A DNA stretch of 64,000 bases from Roseiarcus sp036488815 (GCA_036488815.1 DASXGX010000081.1:1-64000); one strand, 5' to 3'. Shown: positions 1 through 10,192, numbered from the stretch's first letter. A program made the numbers and translations. The notes: generated from the letters alone by a model not told the origin.

Positions 1-917
1 TCGGCGATGAACATCGTCGGCACGCCGTAGAGCGCGGTGCAGCGCTCGGAGGCGACGGTCTGCAAAGTCGCGACGGGATCGAAGCCCTCGCCGGGATAGA
101 CCATCGCCGCGCCGAGCGTCGCCGCCGCGAGATTGCCCATCACCATGCCGAAGCAATGGTAGAGCGGCACTGGGATGCAGATGCGATCCTCCGGCGTCAG
201 CCGGATCGCCCGGCCGGTGAAATAGCCGTTGTTGAGGATGTTGTGGTGGCTGAGCGTCACCCCTTTCGGCGAGCCGGTTGTGCCGCTGGTGAACTGGATG
301 TTGGCGGGGTCGTCGAACTGGATTTCGTCGCGCATCGCCGCGAGCGCCGCGTGCTCAGTTTCGCCGCCGAGCTTGGCGACCTCCTCGAAGCGAAGCGTTC
401 CCGGCTCCTGCTCGCCGATCTGAATGACGATGCGCAGGTCCGGCAGCTTTGCCGCGCGCAGGGCGCCCGGCTCCGTTGTCGCAAGCTCAGGCGCCAGCGT
501 ATTGACCATGCCGATGAAGTCGCTCGTCTTGAAGCGGGTCGCGACGACGAGCGCCGCGCAGCCGACCTTCTTCAGCGCATATTCGAGCTCGTGCAGCCGA
601 TAGGCAGGATTGATGGTGACGAAGATCAGCCCCGCCTCGGCGGCGGCGAATTGCGTCAATGTCCATTCCGGACGATTGAGCGACCAAACGCCTATGCGCT
701 CGCCACGCTTCAGGCCGAGCTTGACGAATCCGGCGGCGAGGTTTCGCACGCGCTCGCGCAATTCACGCCAAGTCCAGGCGACGTTGTGGCTCGGCGAGAT
801 CAACGCGGGTCGATCCGGCCAGCGCTCCGCCGCAAGCTCGAGCGCCTGCCCGATCGTCTGGCCGAGCAACGGCGCCTCGCTCGCGCCGCTGACATAGCTG
901 AACGATGCTTGCGCCAT
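1..917 (-). CDS. AMP-forming acyl-CoA synthetase (FadD-like), C-terminus cut by window edge
   Basis: Activates a carboxylic acid with ATP and CoA through an acyl-adenylate. Only the first 305 residues lie in the window; the gene runs off the left edge. The AMP-binding P-loop TSGTTGSPKG is at residues 210-219 and the PVPLYHCFG segment, near residue 250, is typical of medium/long-chain fatty acyl-CoA ligases. The ATG at 917 gives a natural N-terminus (MAQASFSYVSG) preceded by a GGGAGG ribosome site. Family assignment is firm from the motifs. Chain-length preference cannot be read, because the C-terminal lid domain is missing. It lies upstream of rpsI in the same direction but is separated by about 155 bp, so it is probably a separate unit. 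Confidence 0.85.
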   Translation of the reverse strand, partial: MAQASFSYVSGASEAPLLGQTIGQALELAAERWPDRPALISPSHNVAWTWRELRERVRNLAAGFVKLGLKRGERIGVWSLNRPEWTLTQFAAAEAGLIFVTINPAYRLHELEYALKKVGCAALVVATRFKTSDFIGMVNTLAPELATTEPGALRAAKLPDLRIVIQIGEQEPGTLRFEEVAKLGGETEHAALAAMRDEIQFDDPANIQFTSGTTGSPKGVTLSHHNILNNGYFTGRAIRLTPEDRICIPVPLYHCFGMVMGNLAAATLGAAMVYPGEGFDPVATLQTVASERCTALYGVPTMFIA

Positions 918-1073
918 GATCGCCTCCCCTCGAATTGGTCTAGGGTGAGAGGCTCGGCGTTGCCCCGACGCCTGTCAAGCCGGAGCGAACGGCGCTCGGG
1001 CTCCATCCGCCAGCCGCCCCAACAAAAAGGGCGGCCGAAGCCGCCCTTTCCAGACCTGCGATAACCGCCGCGA

Positions 1074-1556
1074 TCAGCGCTTCGAGAACTGGAAGCTCGC
1101 GCGCGCCTTGCGGTGGCCGTACTTCTTGCGCTCGACGACGCGGGAGTCGCGAGTGAGGAAACCTTCCTTCTTCAGCGGGCCGCGAAGCTCGGGCTCGTAG
1201 TAGGTGAGCGCCTTGGCGAGGCCGTGGCGCACCGCGCCGGCCTGACCCGAGAGGCCGCCGCCGGAGACGGTCACCACCAGATCGTACTGGCTGACGCGGT
1301 TGGAGATGACGAGCGGCTGATTGAGGATCATCCGCAGCACCGGACGCGCGAAATAGACGTCGAGCGGCTTGCCGTTGATCGTCGCTTCGCCCTTGCCCGG
1401 CTTGATCCAGACGCGAGCGACCGCGTTCTTGCGCTTGCCGGTGGCGTAGGCGCGACCAAGCTTGTCGAGCTTCTGCACATGGATCGGCGCTTCCGAACCG
1501 GCCGGGGCGATCGCCGTATCCTTGAGGTCGGCGAGGGAGTTTAGGGTCTCGGCCAT
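1074..1556 (-). CDS. rpsI: 30S ribosomal protein S9
   Basis: Small-subunit ribosomal protein S9 (uS9), 160 residues including a roughly 35-residue N-terminal extension, which is usual in Rhizobiales. The core begins at GRAYATGKRKNAVARVW. The C-terminus ends in the conserved basic tail (KYGHRKARASFQFSKR), whose last residues reach the P-site tRNA. The start lies 2 bp after the rplM stop, so the two are co-transcribed and probably translationally coupled, in the universal rplM-rpsI order. No anomalies seen. Confidence 0.98.
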   Translation of the reverse strand: MAETLNSLADLKDTAIAPAGSEAPIHVQKLDKLGRAYATGKRKNAVARVWIKPGKGEATINGKPLDVYFARPVLRMILNQPLVISNRVSQYDLVVTVSGGGLSGQAGAVRHGLAKALTYYEPELRGPLKKEGFLTRDSRVVERKKYGHRKARASFQFSKR

Positions 1557-1558
1557 AA

Positions 1559-2029
1559 TCAGGCGCTCCGGCTGTTCTTGGCGTTCATCTTGGCGACGTC
1601 GAGCACGACGGGCGATTGGGCGGCGTGCGGATGATCGGGGCCCTTGTAGACGCGCAGATTGCCGAGCTGCTTACGGCCCAGCGGTCCGCGCGGCAGCATG
1701 CGTTCGACCGCCTTCTCGACGACGCGCTCGGGGAAACGACCCTCGAGGATCGACTTCGCGGAGCGCTCTTTGATGCCGCCGATGAAGCCGGTGTAGTGGT
1801 GATAGACCTTCTGGTCGCGCTTGCGGCCGGTGAGCACCACCTTGTCGGCGTTGACGATGATCACATTGTCGCCGTCGTCGATGTGGGGCGTGAAGGAGGG
1901 TTTGTGCTTGCCGCGCAGGCGCATCGCGACGATCGTCGCCAGGCGTCCGACGACGAGGCCCTTGGCGTCGATGAGAAGCCACTTCTTCTCGACGTCGGCC
2001 GTCTTGGTCGAATGGGTCTTGCCGAACAT
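1559..2029 (-). CDS. rplM: 50S ribosomal protein L13
   Basis: Large-subunit protein L13 (uL13), 156 residues, the usual alphaproteobacterial length. The N-terminal part VEKKWLLIDAKGLVVGRLA and the central GDNVIIVNADKV / YHHYTGFIGGIKER motifs are diagnostic. The open frame continues upstream to 2212, but the ATG at 2029 gives the normal N-terminus (MFGKTHSTKTADVEKKW), so I use it. The 130 bp upstream, before the thioesterase gene, should hold the promoter and leader; no clear L13-binding structure was identified by eye. Confidence 0.97.
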   Translation of the reverse strand: MFGKTHSTKTADVEKKWLLIDAKGLVVGRLATIVAMRLRGKHKPSFTPHIDDGDNVIIVNADKVVLTGRKRDQKVYHHYTGFIGGIKERSAKSILEGRFPERVVEKAVERMLPRGPLGRKQLGNLRVYKGPDHPHAAQSPVVLDVAKMNAKNSRSA

Positions 2030-2162
2030 GAAACGTTCCGTGTTTCGTGGGCGCGCCGTCACGGCGAGCCGGTCAGGGCCGCGCTTATGAAGCGGCGCCG
2101 GCGCGAAGTCAATCGGAAAGTCGCCAAAAGCCAGGAAAAGCAGGGCTTCCACGCGTGAGGTA

Positions 2163-2606
2163 TTATGATACCTCCTTTCCGCCCGCCGGGATCGAATAGG
2201 TCCCCACCGCATGGGCGCAAAGCTCGCTCTCGCCGACCGAGCGCAGCGCGACCTCGCCGACCGCCAACCGTTTGCCGAGCTTCATCAGCCTCGCCTCGCC
2301 GACGACGTCCCGCGGCGCGGGCTTGCGCAGGAAGTTGATGCTCAGATTGGTGGTGACGGCGAGCGGAACGCGGCCGATTTGCGCCAGGATGGCGACGTAC
2401 AGCGCGAGATCGGCCAGCGCGAACAGGCTCGGGCCGGAGATCGTGCCGCCAGGCCGCAATTGGCCTGGATGGAAGACGAGCCGCACCCGCGCCTCCATCG
2501 GCGCGATCGCCTCGATCTCGTAGAGGCCGCTCGACCAGGTCTGGGGAAAGACGTCGGCGAGATAGGACTTCAACTCTTCCAGCGTGAAAGCGAGCGGCGC
2601 GGACAT
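2163..2606 (-). CDS. PaaI-family hotdog-fold thioesterase
   Basis: Predicted acyl-CoA thioesterase of 147 residues with a single hotdog domain. The segment GGTISGPSLFALADLALY (about residues 52-69) matches the active-site helix of PaaI/YbgC-like 4HBT enzymes; the usual catalytic Asp/Glu region is in LADLALY. The ATG at 2606 is preceded by a good GGGAGG site. The gene is divergent from the enoyl-CoA hydratase at 2752, with a shared 145-bp promoter region. The context suggests a role in acyl-CoA turnover; the physiological thioester is unknown. Confidence 0.85.
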   Translation of the reverse strand: MSAPLAFTLEELKSYLADVFPQTWSSGLYEIEAIAPMEARVRLVFHPGQLRPGGTISGPSLFALADLALYVAILAQIGRVPLAVTTNLSINFLRKPAPRDVVGEARLMKLGKRLAVGEVALRSVGESELCAHAVGTYSIPAGGKEVS

Positions 2607-2751
2607 CGACCCTCCCCGGTGGCGGCAAGACCTTTTCTTTAGCGGTCGCCGCGCCGCAACGCCACGTGCCGCCGAATCCCTCTTTCGCCGCAAGGGCGAA
2701 TTGCGCCAAAATGGCCGTAGCCAATTTACGCCGCATGAATGGGATTCACCC

Positions 2752-3549
2752 ATGACGTCGCCCCTTCTCGTTCGCCGCGCCGATCGATCCGGCGTCGCGA
2801 CGCTGACGCTGCAATCGGCGGCCTCGCGCAACGCGCTGAGCCTGGCGATGATCGACGCGCTGATCGGCGAGTTCGCCGCGATCGGCGCCGACCGGTCCGC
2901 GCGCGTCGTCGTGATCGCCGGCGAGGGATCGACGTTTTCGGCGGGCCACGACCTCAAGGAGCTCAGGGCGCATCGCAACGACGCCGATCGCGGCGAAGCC
3001 TTCAACCAGCATGTCATGGCCCGCTGCGCCGAGTTCATGCAGCAGATCGTTGCGCTGCCAAAGCCCGTGATCGCCGCCGTCGAGGGCGTCGCCACCGCGG
3101 CGGGTTGCCAACTTGTCGCCGCCTGCGATCTGGCGATCGCGGGCGAGGCTGCGCGCTTCGCGCTGCCGGGCGTGAACATCGGGCTCTTCTGTTCGACCCC
3201 GCTCGTCGCCGTCGGCCGCGCCGTCTCGCGCAAGCATGCGATGGAAATGGCCCTGACCGGCGAGCTCTACGGCGCCGATCAGGCCGAGCGCTTCGGCCTC
3301 GTCAACCGGGTCGTTCCCGCCGGCCAGGCCCTCGAAGCGGCCCAGCGGCTCGCCGAGGAGATCGCGTCTCGCTCGGCGGCGACCTTGGCGATCGGCAAGC
3401 GCACGTTCAACCAGCAGATCGAAGCGCCGCTCGCTGAGGCCTATGCGATCGCATCGCGGGCGATGGTGGAGAACCTCGCCCATCCCGACGCCGACGAAGG
3501 CATTTCAGCCTTTCTCGACAAACGCCCTCCGAACTGGGACGCCTCGTGA
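2752..3549 (+). CDS. enoyl-CoA hydratase/isomerase family protein
   Basis: Crotonase-fold protein, 265 residues. The oxyanion-hole segments FSAGHDLKEL (about residues 63-72) and GVATAAGCQLVAACDLA (about 110-126) identify the family. The pattern resembles ECHDC3-like members, in which the two catalytic glutamates of classic hydratases are not obvious, so the exact reaction is uncertain. The frame is open from 2584 but the ATG at 2752 gives the family N-terminus. It overlaps the next gene by 4 bp (GTGA), showing an operon with the CoA-binding protein. Confidence 0.87.
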   Translation: MTSPLLVRRADRSGVATLTLQSAASRNALSLAMIDALIGEFAAIGADRSARVVVIAGEGSTFSAGHDLKELRAHRNDADRGEAFNQHVMARCAEFMQQIVALPKPVIAAVEGVATAAGCQLVAACDLAIAGEAARFALPGVNIGLFCSTPLVAVGRAVSRKHAMEMALTGELYGADQAERFGLVNRVVPAGQALEAAQRLAEEIASRSAATLAIGKRTFNQQIEAPLAEAYAIASRAMVENLAHPDADEGISAFLDKRPPNWDAS

Positions 3550-4067
3550 ACCACGATTCCTACTCCGACGACTATATCCGCGGCATTTTGCTGGGGGTGA
3601 AGCGCATCGCAATGGTCGGAGCGTCCGCCAATACGGCGCGACCCTCTTACTTCGTCCTCAAATATCTTTCCGAACGCGGTTTCACCGTCCTGCCGATCAA
3701 CCCCGGCCTCGCCGGCGGCGAAATTCTCGGCCTGCCGGTCTATGCACGCCTCGCTGAGGCGCCTCCCCCGATCGACATGGTTGAAATCTTTCGCAATTCG
3801 GCGGCGGCGGGCGCCATCGTCGACGAAGCCTTGACGCTCGATCCCCTGCCCCGCGTGATCTGGATGCAGCTCGGGGTGCGCAACGACGTGGCGGCGGAGC
3901 GGGCCGAGGCCAGGGGCGTCACGGTCGTCATGAACCGCTGTCCCAAGATCGAATACGGCCGGCTCTCAGGGGAAATCCGCTGGAGCGGCGTCAATTCGCG
4001 CGTCATCTCGGCGCGCAAGCCGACGGTCGGGGCTGGGTTTCAAAAGCTGACGATCGGTCCACGCTGA
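3546..4067 (+). CDS. CoA-binding (YccU-type) protein
   Basis: Small 173-residue protein of the CoA_binding_2 family, a Rossmann-like domain related to the CoA-binding part of succinyl-CoA synthetase alpha. The motif AMVGASANTARPSYFVLKYL (about residues 20-39), then GFTVLPINPG and WMQLGV, is typical. It starts with GTG at 3546, overlapping the upstream stop by 4 bp, which indicates translational coupling to the enoyl-CoA hydratase. The cellular role of the family is not established; a CoA-ester sensing or scavenging role is inference. Confidence 0.85.
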   Translation: MNHDSYSDDYIRGILLGVKRIAMVGASANTARPSYFVLKYLSERGFTVLPINPGLAGGEILGLPVYARLAEAPPPIDMVEIFRNSAAAGAIVDEALTLDPLPRVIWMQLGVRNDVAAERAEARGVTVVMNRCPKIEYGRLSGEIRWSGVNSRVISARKPTVGAGFQKLTIGPR

Positions 4068-4080
4068 GCTGCAAGGCCCC

Positions 4081-6480
4081 TCAAGCGAGGCTCGCCATTT
4101 TCGCCTCCGCTTCGCCCCGGGCGCGGCCGACCAGTTTGGCGAAGCTCTCGATCGCCTGCGGGCGGCCGATGTAATAGCCCTGCACCTCTTGGCATCCCTC
4201 CGCGCGGAGGAAGGCGAGTTCGCCTTCCCGCTCGACGCCCTCGGCGATGACCGGCAGGCCGAGGCCGCTGCCGAGACCCAGCACCGCCCGCACAATCGCC
4301 GCCGCCTGCCCGTTCTCGTCGACGTTGCGCACGAAGGAAGCGTCGATCTTGATCTTGTCGAAGGGAAACGCCCGCAAGTTGGAAAGCGAGGAGTAGCCGG
4401 TGCCGAAGTCGTCCATCGCGATCCGCACGCCGAGCGCCTTGAGCTGCCGCAACATCGTGAGCGCGCGGTTGAGGTCCCGCACCAGCGCCGTCTCGGTAAT
4501 CTCCAGCTCCAGGCGGCGTGCGGCGAGACCGGTTTGAAACAGCACCTGATGGACGAATTCCGGAAATCGCTCGTTGTGAAGCTGAACGGCCGACACATTG
4601 ACGGCGATCCCAAGCGGATTGGCCCATGCAGCCGCCTCGCGGCAGGCTTCGCGTACCACCCATTCGTCGATCTGCGCGATGAGGCCGCTTTCCTCCGCGA
4701 TCGGGATGAAGATGCCCGGCGGGGTCGCGCCGCGCTCCGCGTTGGTCCACCGCAGCAGCGCCTCGAATCCGACGATTTGCTGATCGCTTGCGCGCGCCTG
4801 GGGCTGGAAGACCAGCGACAATTCGTCGCGGGCCAAGGCGTTGCGCAGGTCGTGCTCGATCAGTCGACGTTCGCGCGCCTCATCGCTCATCGCCGCCTCG
4901 AAGAACCGATAGGTCGAGCGGCCTTCCAGCTTGGCGCGGTTGAGCGCCGTCTCCGCGTTGGCCATCAACGAGGTCGCGTCGTCCCCGTCGCCGGGAAAGA
5001 TCGCCACCCCGGCGCTCACCGACATGATCGCCAGCGCGCCGCCCGAGCTTTTCTCCCGTTCGACGCGCAGCGCATCGAACAGTCTCTGCGCGATGCGCCC
5101 GGCGTGACTGGGCAGCGTCAATTCGGGAATGATGACGGCGAATTCGTCGCCGCCGACGCGTGCGATCAGACAGCCAGGCTCGATCGCGTCGCTCGCGCAG
5201 CGCGCGACCGTTCGCAAAAGCTCGTCCGCGGCCGCATAGCCGAAGAGGTCGTTGATCTCCTTGAAGCGGTCGATGTCGAAGCGCAGCACCGCGAGGCGGC
5301 CCTCGCGGCGGTAAGCGGCGATCGCGTCCTCGAGAGTGTTGTTGAACGTGGCGCGGTTGGCCAGACCCGTCAAAGCGTCGTTGTGCGCCAGGAACTCGAT
5401 CACGCGCTGGGCCCGCTTTCGGTCGCGCAGATCGCGCACGGCGATCGCGCTGTGCGGGCGGCCCGCAAAGACGATCGAACGCCGGATCGCCTCGACCAGA
5501 ATCTCCGCGCCGCTCGCCGAGCGAAGCTTCGTCTCGACCGCTCGGTTCGGCTCGTCGAGCGGGCTCGGCCGCATCGACGCGTCCGGCAGGATGGAGGCGA
5601 GCGAACCGCCGATCAGATCCGCCTCCTCGGCGCCGATCAGAGCGATTAGGCTCGCATTCACCGCCACGATGGCGTCCTCGTCGCACACGAGCAGCCCCTC
5701 GAAGGCGGCGTTGGCGAGGCCGCGCATGCGGTCGCTCTCGCGCTCCACCCGGCGGCGATCGCGCACATCGAGCGCCAGGGCCGCCAAAGCGAGCAGCAGA
5801 ATCGCAAGGGCCGCCAAGGAGACGAGAACGGCGAGCCAGTGCGGCTGGATCGCGTTCGCCGGGATCGCAGCCGCGGGACCCGGAATGACCGTAGCGGCGG
5901 CCATCGCCGTAAAGTGAAGCCCGCAGATCGAGCCGGCCAGCAAGACCGAGCCGCAGGCGACCGCCGATCGGGTCAACCGGCGAAGACCGATCTCCAAGGC
6001 GGCGGCGCCGAGCAGAACGCCCAGGGCGAGCGAGGCGAAGACCAGCGCATGGTTCCATTGAATGCGCGCGGAGACCTCGAAAGCGTCCATCCCCATGTAG
6101 TGCATGAGAGCGACGCCAAGCCCCACGATCGCGCCCCCGAGGGCGCGCGCGAGGGGATACGCAAGGCAAATTGCCGTCAGGAAGCCGAGCCCTGTCATCC
6201 CGACGGCGACCGCGAGCGAGGCGACGGTAAGAACCGCGTTGTAGCCGACGTGCACCCCCGGATTGAAAGCGAGCATCGCGGTGAAGTGGGTCGCCCAGAT
6301 GCCGGCCCCCGTGGCGAGCGAGGCGACGCCGAGCCAGACGCTCCGCAGAGCGTCTTGGTATCTCAGGACATGATGCAGGAGATTGACCGCGGCGAAGGCC
6401 GACACGGCGCAGACTGCCGCCGCCAACGCGACAAGCCTGAGGTCATGCTGGTCAACAAGGCACAGATATACAGTCAACAT
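4081..6480 (-). CDS. MHYT-PAS-GGDEF-EAL membrane protein (cyclic-di-GMP turnover)
   Basis: Inner-membrane signalling protein of 799 residues. The N-terminal MHYT sensor has about seven membrane helices (residues 1-250) with three repeats of the H-x-x-A/G-M type (THFTAM, MHYMGM, LHFTAM); MHYT domains are proposed to bind copper and sense diatomic gases. A PAS-like region (about 255-370) follows, then an intact GGDEF motif near 441 and an EAL motif (EALLRW) near 573 with DDFGTGYSSL near 689. Both catalytic signatures are present, so it could make and break cyclic-di-GMP. No RxxD inhibitory site is visible just before GGDEF. The frame is open to 6609; the ATG at 6480 (MLTVYLCLVDQHDLRL) gives the normal MHYT N-terminus. 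Confidence 0.93.
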   Translation of the reverse strand: MLTVYLCLVDQHDLRLVALAAAVCAVSAFAAVNLLHHVLRYQDALRSVWLGVASLATGAGIWATHFTAMLAFNPGVHVGYNAVLTVASLAVAVGMTGLGFLTAICLAYPLARALGGAIVGLGVALMHYMGMDAFEVSARIQWNHALVFASLALGVLLGAAALEIGLRRLTRSAVACGSVLLAGSICGLHFTAMAAATVIPGPAAAIPANAIQPHWLAVLVSLAALAILLLALAALALDVRDRRRVERESDRMRGLANAAFEGLLVCDEDAIVAVNASLIALIGAEEADLIGGSLASILPDASMRPSPLDEPNRAVETKLRSASGAEILVEAIRRSIVFAGRPHSAIAVRDLRDRKRAQRVIEFLAHNDALTGLANRATFNNTLEDAIAAYRREGRLAVLRFDIDRFKEINDLFGYAAADELLRTVARCASDAIEPGCLIARVGGDEFAVIIPELTLPSHAGRIAQRLFDALRVEREKSSGGALAIMSVSAGVAIFPGDGDDATSLMANAETALNRAKLEGRSTYRFFEAAMSDEARERRLIEHDLRNALARDELSLVFQPQARASDQQIVGFEALLRWTNAERGATPPGIFIPIAEESGLIAQIDEWVVREACREAAAWANPLGIAVNVSAVQLHNERFPEFVHQVLFQTGLAARRLELEITETALVRDLNRALTMLRQLKALGVRIAMDDFGTGYSSLSNLRAFPFDKIKIDASFVRNVDENGQAAAIVRAVLGLGSGLGLPVIAEGVEREGELAFLRAEGCQEVQGYYIGRPQAIESFAKLVGRARGEAEAKMASLA

Positions 6481-6657
6481 CAGTCGCCGATCCGGTTTCG
6501 CTCTCGAGCCCAGGCGTACGATCGCACGACGAGCCGAGCGCCCGGGGCGAGCGCAAACTCGTCGCGTTCGCTTTCCCCAGGCTGGCTTGCGGGCCAGGCG
6601 GCGCCCCACCCCTTTGCCGCTCCGCCAGCTTTAAGGCGGAAAGAGAGCGCCCTTTCA

Positions 6658-6685
6658 TTGACTTTGGCGGAATTTCTACTATATC
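6658..6685 (+). promoter_or_regulatory. candidate sigma-70 promoter for the RNA helicase
   Basis: TTGACT at 6658-6663 and TATATC at 6680-6685 with 16 bp between them, in an AT-richer stretch of an otherwise GC-rich 345-bp gap (6481-6825). It would give a leader of about 130 nt before the helicase ATG. The rest of this gap toward the GGDEF gene shows no further structure I can name. Called by eye only. Confidence 0.45.
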
Positions 6686-6702
6686 GGCCTTCGGTCGAGG
6701 AC

Positions 6703-6819
6703 ATGTTCAAAGCTCCCGCTTCTGCGGCGCCCACATCGGACCTCGCGCAGGCGCGACCGTACGAGCCGCGCTTATCCGAAGCGGGCGGCGTGCGGGCCGC
6801 CATCAGCCTCACCCTGTGA
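6703..6819 (+). CDS. possible 38-residue leader ORF
   Basis: ATG at 6703, preceded by GAGG at a workable distance, opens a 38-residue frame rich in Ala, Pro and Arg that ends 6 bp before the helicase start. It lies just downstream of the candidate promoter, so it could be a leader peptide or an upstream coupling ORF. There is no recognisable domain, and the reading may be chance in GC-rich DNA. Confidence 0.25.
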   Translation: MFKAPASAAPTSDLAQARPYEPRLSEAGGVRAAISLTL

Positions 6820-6825
6820 GAACCG

Positions 6826-8292
<1,467 letters not shown>

Positions 8293-8336
8293 AGCCTTCT
8301 GTATTTAGGTAGAAGCAGCCTCTCCGGAGTCTTCTT

Positions 8337-8424
8337 GTCATGCCCGCGAAAGCGGGCATCTAGGAGCCAAGGGCGAAGGCCTGCGGCGGCTATCTGGGCC
8401 CCCGCTTTCGCGGTGGGTGACAGG
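8337..8424. repeat. REP-like inverted pair
   Basis: A GC-rich stem-loop ATGCCCGC-GAAA-GCGGGCAT at 8340-8359 is followed by an inverted, imperfect second copy (CCCCCGCTTTCGCGG, about 8400-8414) within the 319-bp gap 8293-8611. This is the palindromic REP/BIME-type arrangement often seen between rhizobial genes. Reading frames through it give peptide sequences typical of translated repeats, not genes. The first arm may also terminate helicase transcripts. The rest of the gap toward sufA shows nothing else. Confidence 0.7.
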
Positions 8425-8611
8425 CTGTGCGCGTCAACCCGAAAGCAAAACGCTCTAAAGCGGGTCTCTCGGTCAGTCCCGCGCCGCGGGCGAAGCGTGG
8501 CGATCAAGCGATCGTGACGCTCGACTTTTGATGCGCCGAGCGCCCTCAAGAACCAGGGTAAGGGATTCCTATTGGCGACCGCCTCGATCGCCGAAGACAG
8601 CCACTGAGGCG

Positions 8612-8992
8612 TCAGCCGAGCGCCGCGAGCGCTTCCGGGGCGACCGGGGTGATGGCTACGCTTTCCCCGCAGCCGCAGGCCGAGGTCTCGTTCGGGTTCC
8701 TGAAAACGAACGTCGAGGCGAGCTTATCGACCTTGAAATCCATCTGAGCGCCAAGCAGGAACAGCAGCGCCTTGGGGTCGATCAGCAGCTTGACCCCCTT
8801 GTCCTCGACGACCTCGTCGAGCGGCGAAATGCTTTCGGCGAACTCCATCGTATAGGACATGCCGGCGCAGCCGCCGTTGCGCACGCCCACCCTCAGACCG
8901 GCGATCGGCTTGTCAGCATTGGCGATGATCTCATGCACCCGCGCCGCCGCGGCGTCGGTAAGGGTCATCGCCTTGAAACGAGAATTCTTCAT
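8612..8992 (-). CDS. A-type iron-sulfur carrier (HesB/IscA/SufA family)
   Basis: Fe-S cluster carrier or scaffold, 126 residues. The three invariant cysteines are present: GGCAGMSY (about residue 58) and the C-terminal ACGCGESV pair. The family passes [2Fe-2S]/[4Fe-4S] clusters to apoproteins in the cytosol. No suf genes adjoin it in this window, so the choice among SufA, ErpA and IscA is open; at the end of suf operons in many Rhizobiales the same type is called SufA. N-terminus MKNSRFKAMTLTDAAAARV is natural. Confidence 0.92.
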   Translation of the reverse strand: MKNSRFKAMTLTDAAAARVHEIIANADKPIAGLRVGVRNGGCAGMSYTMEFAESISPLDEVVEDKGVKLLIDPKALLFLLGAQMDFKVDKLASTFVFRNPNETSACGCGESVAITPVAPEALAALG

Positions 8993-9076
8993 CGAGCGCC
9001 TCTTTGTCCACCGAGTTCAAGGCCCGGCGCGCTACGGCTCATATAGCATCCGACGCGGCCGATTCACAGGGCCCGG

Positions 9077-9507
9077 TCACGGCCTGAGATAAGCCCAACC
9101 TTGCGCCTGCAGATCCGCGAGCAGGACCACCCCGCCCTTTTCCGCGAGCGCGAAGCCGGGCAAGAGATCGGCGAGCGTCCATTTCTGCGCCGCCATCGTG
9201 TTGGCGCAGGCGTAGAATGACACCCCGTCGGCGACCCGATCGCGCACGTCCTCGGCGACGGCAAGATTACCGGCGTCGTGTCGGAAAACGCGCAGCGCCG
9301 CCCCGAGCGCGACCAAAGCGAGACGCGTCGACCCGCCCGTCCCTGCAATATGATTGTGCAGATTGCCGAGCGCCAATGGGACGCGCTCCGGGTCGACGAG
9401 ATGGTACACGACATGGCTCGCGTGAGCGGCGTCGGCCCTCGCCCGGTTCACGCCGAAGAGCCCGAGCCCGACCAACGCGTCGCCTTGAAAATGCTGCGGC
9501 GATCCAT
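9077..9507 (-). pseudogene. DsrE-like exported protein with frameshift in its Tat signal
   Basis: The C-terminal 130 residues form a DsrE/DsrF-like domain (VVYHLVDPERVPLALGNLHN ... GVSFYACANT ... LLADLQAQGWAYL). The best start is the ATG at 9507, with AGGGAGGAAGG just upstream, encoding MDRRSIFK, the beginning of a twin-arginine signal. That frame stops after 19 codons. The hydrophobic continuation GDALVGLGLFGVNRARA lies in the -1 frame, entered near 9481-9487 (sequence AAGGCG). One extra G would restore a textbook Tat signal. The open frame in the DsrE reading can start at 9526 only with a non-signal N-terminus. Real mutation, sequencing error and recoding cannot be told apart here. Confidence 0.6.
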
Positions 9508-9601
9508 GCCTTCCTCCCTGGCGCACGCGGCGAAATGTGGACGCCGGCTTTTCGCCGGGGAATCTGGGCCGCGCGGTGATTCTACCAAATCGCAGCGCGG
9601 T

Positions 9602-10192
9602 CTAGCGCGCGCGGGTCAGACGCGCCTTCTCCTCCTTGTCGGCGCCGAGTGGCGCGCATTCGCGCAGCGCGGCGCGGTCGAGCCGGAATACTTTATCGTC
9701 TAGGCCGAAGGCGCCGTGAACGTTGCCGCTCGGATCGTCCGAACCCGGCTTCCACAGACGCGCGCCCTCGGGAATGGCGAGCCTGACCGAGCCGTCGGTC
9801 CGCAACGAGAGCTCGAAGGCGCCGCCGTCGCAAGCCACGCTGCAATGGAGGCCGAAAGCGTCGGCCGGCTCGCCCTCGACGTGGCCCGTAAAGCAACTCC
9901 CCTCCGTCTCCAGCGTCCCGTTGCGGGTTCGGAAGGTCACGCCAACGCGCAGATCGAGCGAGTCCGCGTTCTCCGGGTCGGCGACCGCCAGCAGCGTCAT
10001 TGTCTTCACGTTCTGCTGCGGATGAGCGGCAAGGTGGGCGGGATCGTAGACGCGATTGAAGCAGGCGAAGGTCTTCGTCTTGCCTGGCGGAGCGCCCATG
10101 AAGCGGGCGACGAAGTCGCCTTCCGCCGCGCTCGCGCCGCTCGCCAGCAACGCTGCGGCAATCAGTCCCACAAGCCCCGAATTGGCCCGCAT
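9602..10192 (-). CDS. secreted protein of unknown function
   Basis: 196 residues starting with a clear Sec signal peptide (MRANSGLVGLIAAALLASGASA, cleavage about residue 22-23). The mature part has about six cysteines (CFNRVYDP, GSCFTGH, HCSVACDGG, RECAPL) that could form disulfides, and no enzyme motif I recognise. It is divergent from the DUF815 ATPase, with 154 bp between the starts. The frame is open further upstream to 10693, but the ATG at 10192 is the only start that places the signal peptide at the N-terminus. Confidence 0.8.
   Translation of the reverse strand: MRANSGLVGLIAAALLASGASAAEGDFVARFMGAPPGKTKTFACFNRVYDPAHLAAHPQQNVKTMTLLAVADPENADSLDLRVGVTFRTRNGTLETEGSCFTGHVEGEPADAFGLHCSVACDGGAFELSLRTDGSVRLAIPEGARLWKPGSDDPSGNVHGAFGLDDKVFRLDRAALRECAPLGADKEEKARLTRAR

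Noticed and set aside
4189..5649. 486-residue forward open frame
   Set aside because: Antisense of the MHYT-GGDEF-EAL gene; composition typical of reversed GC-rich coding DNA.
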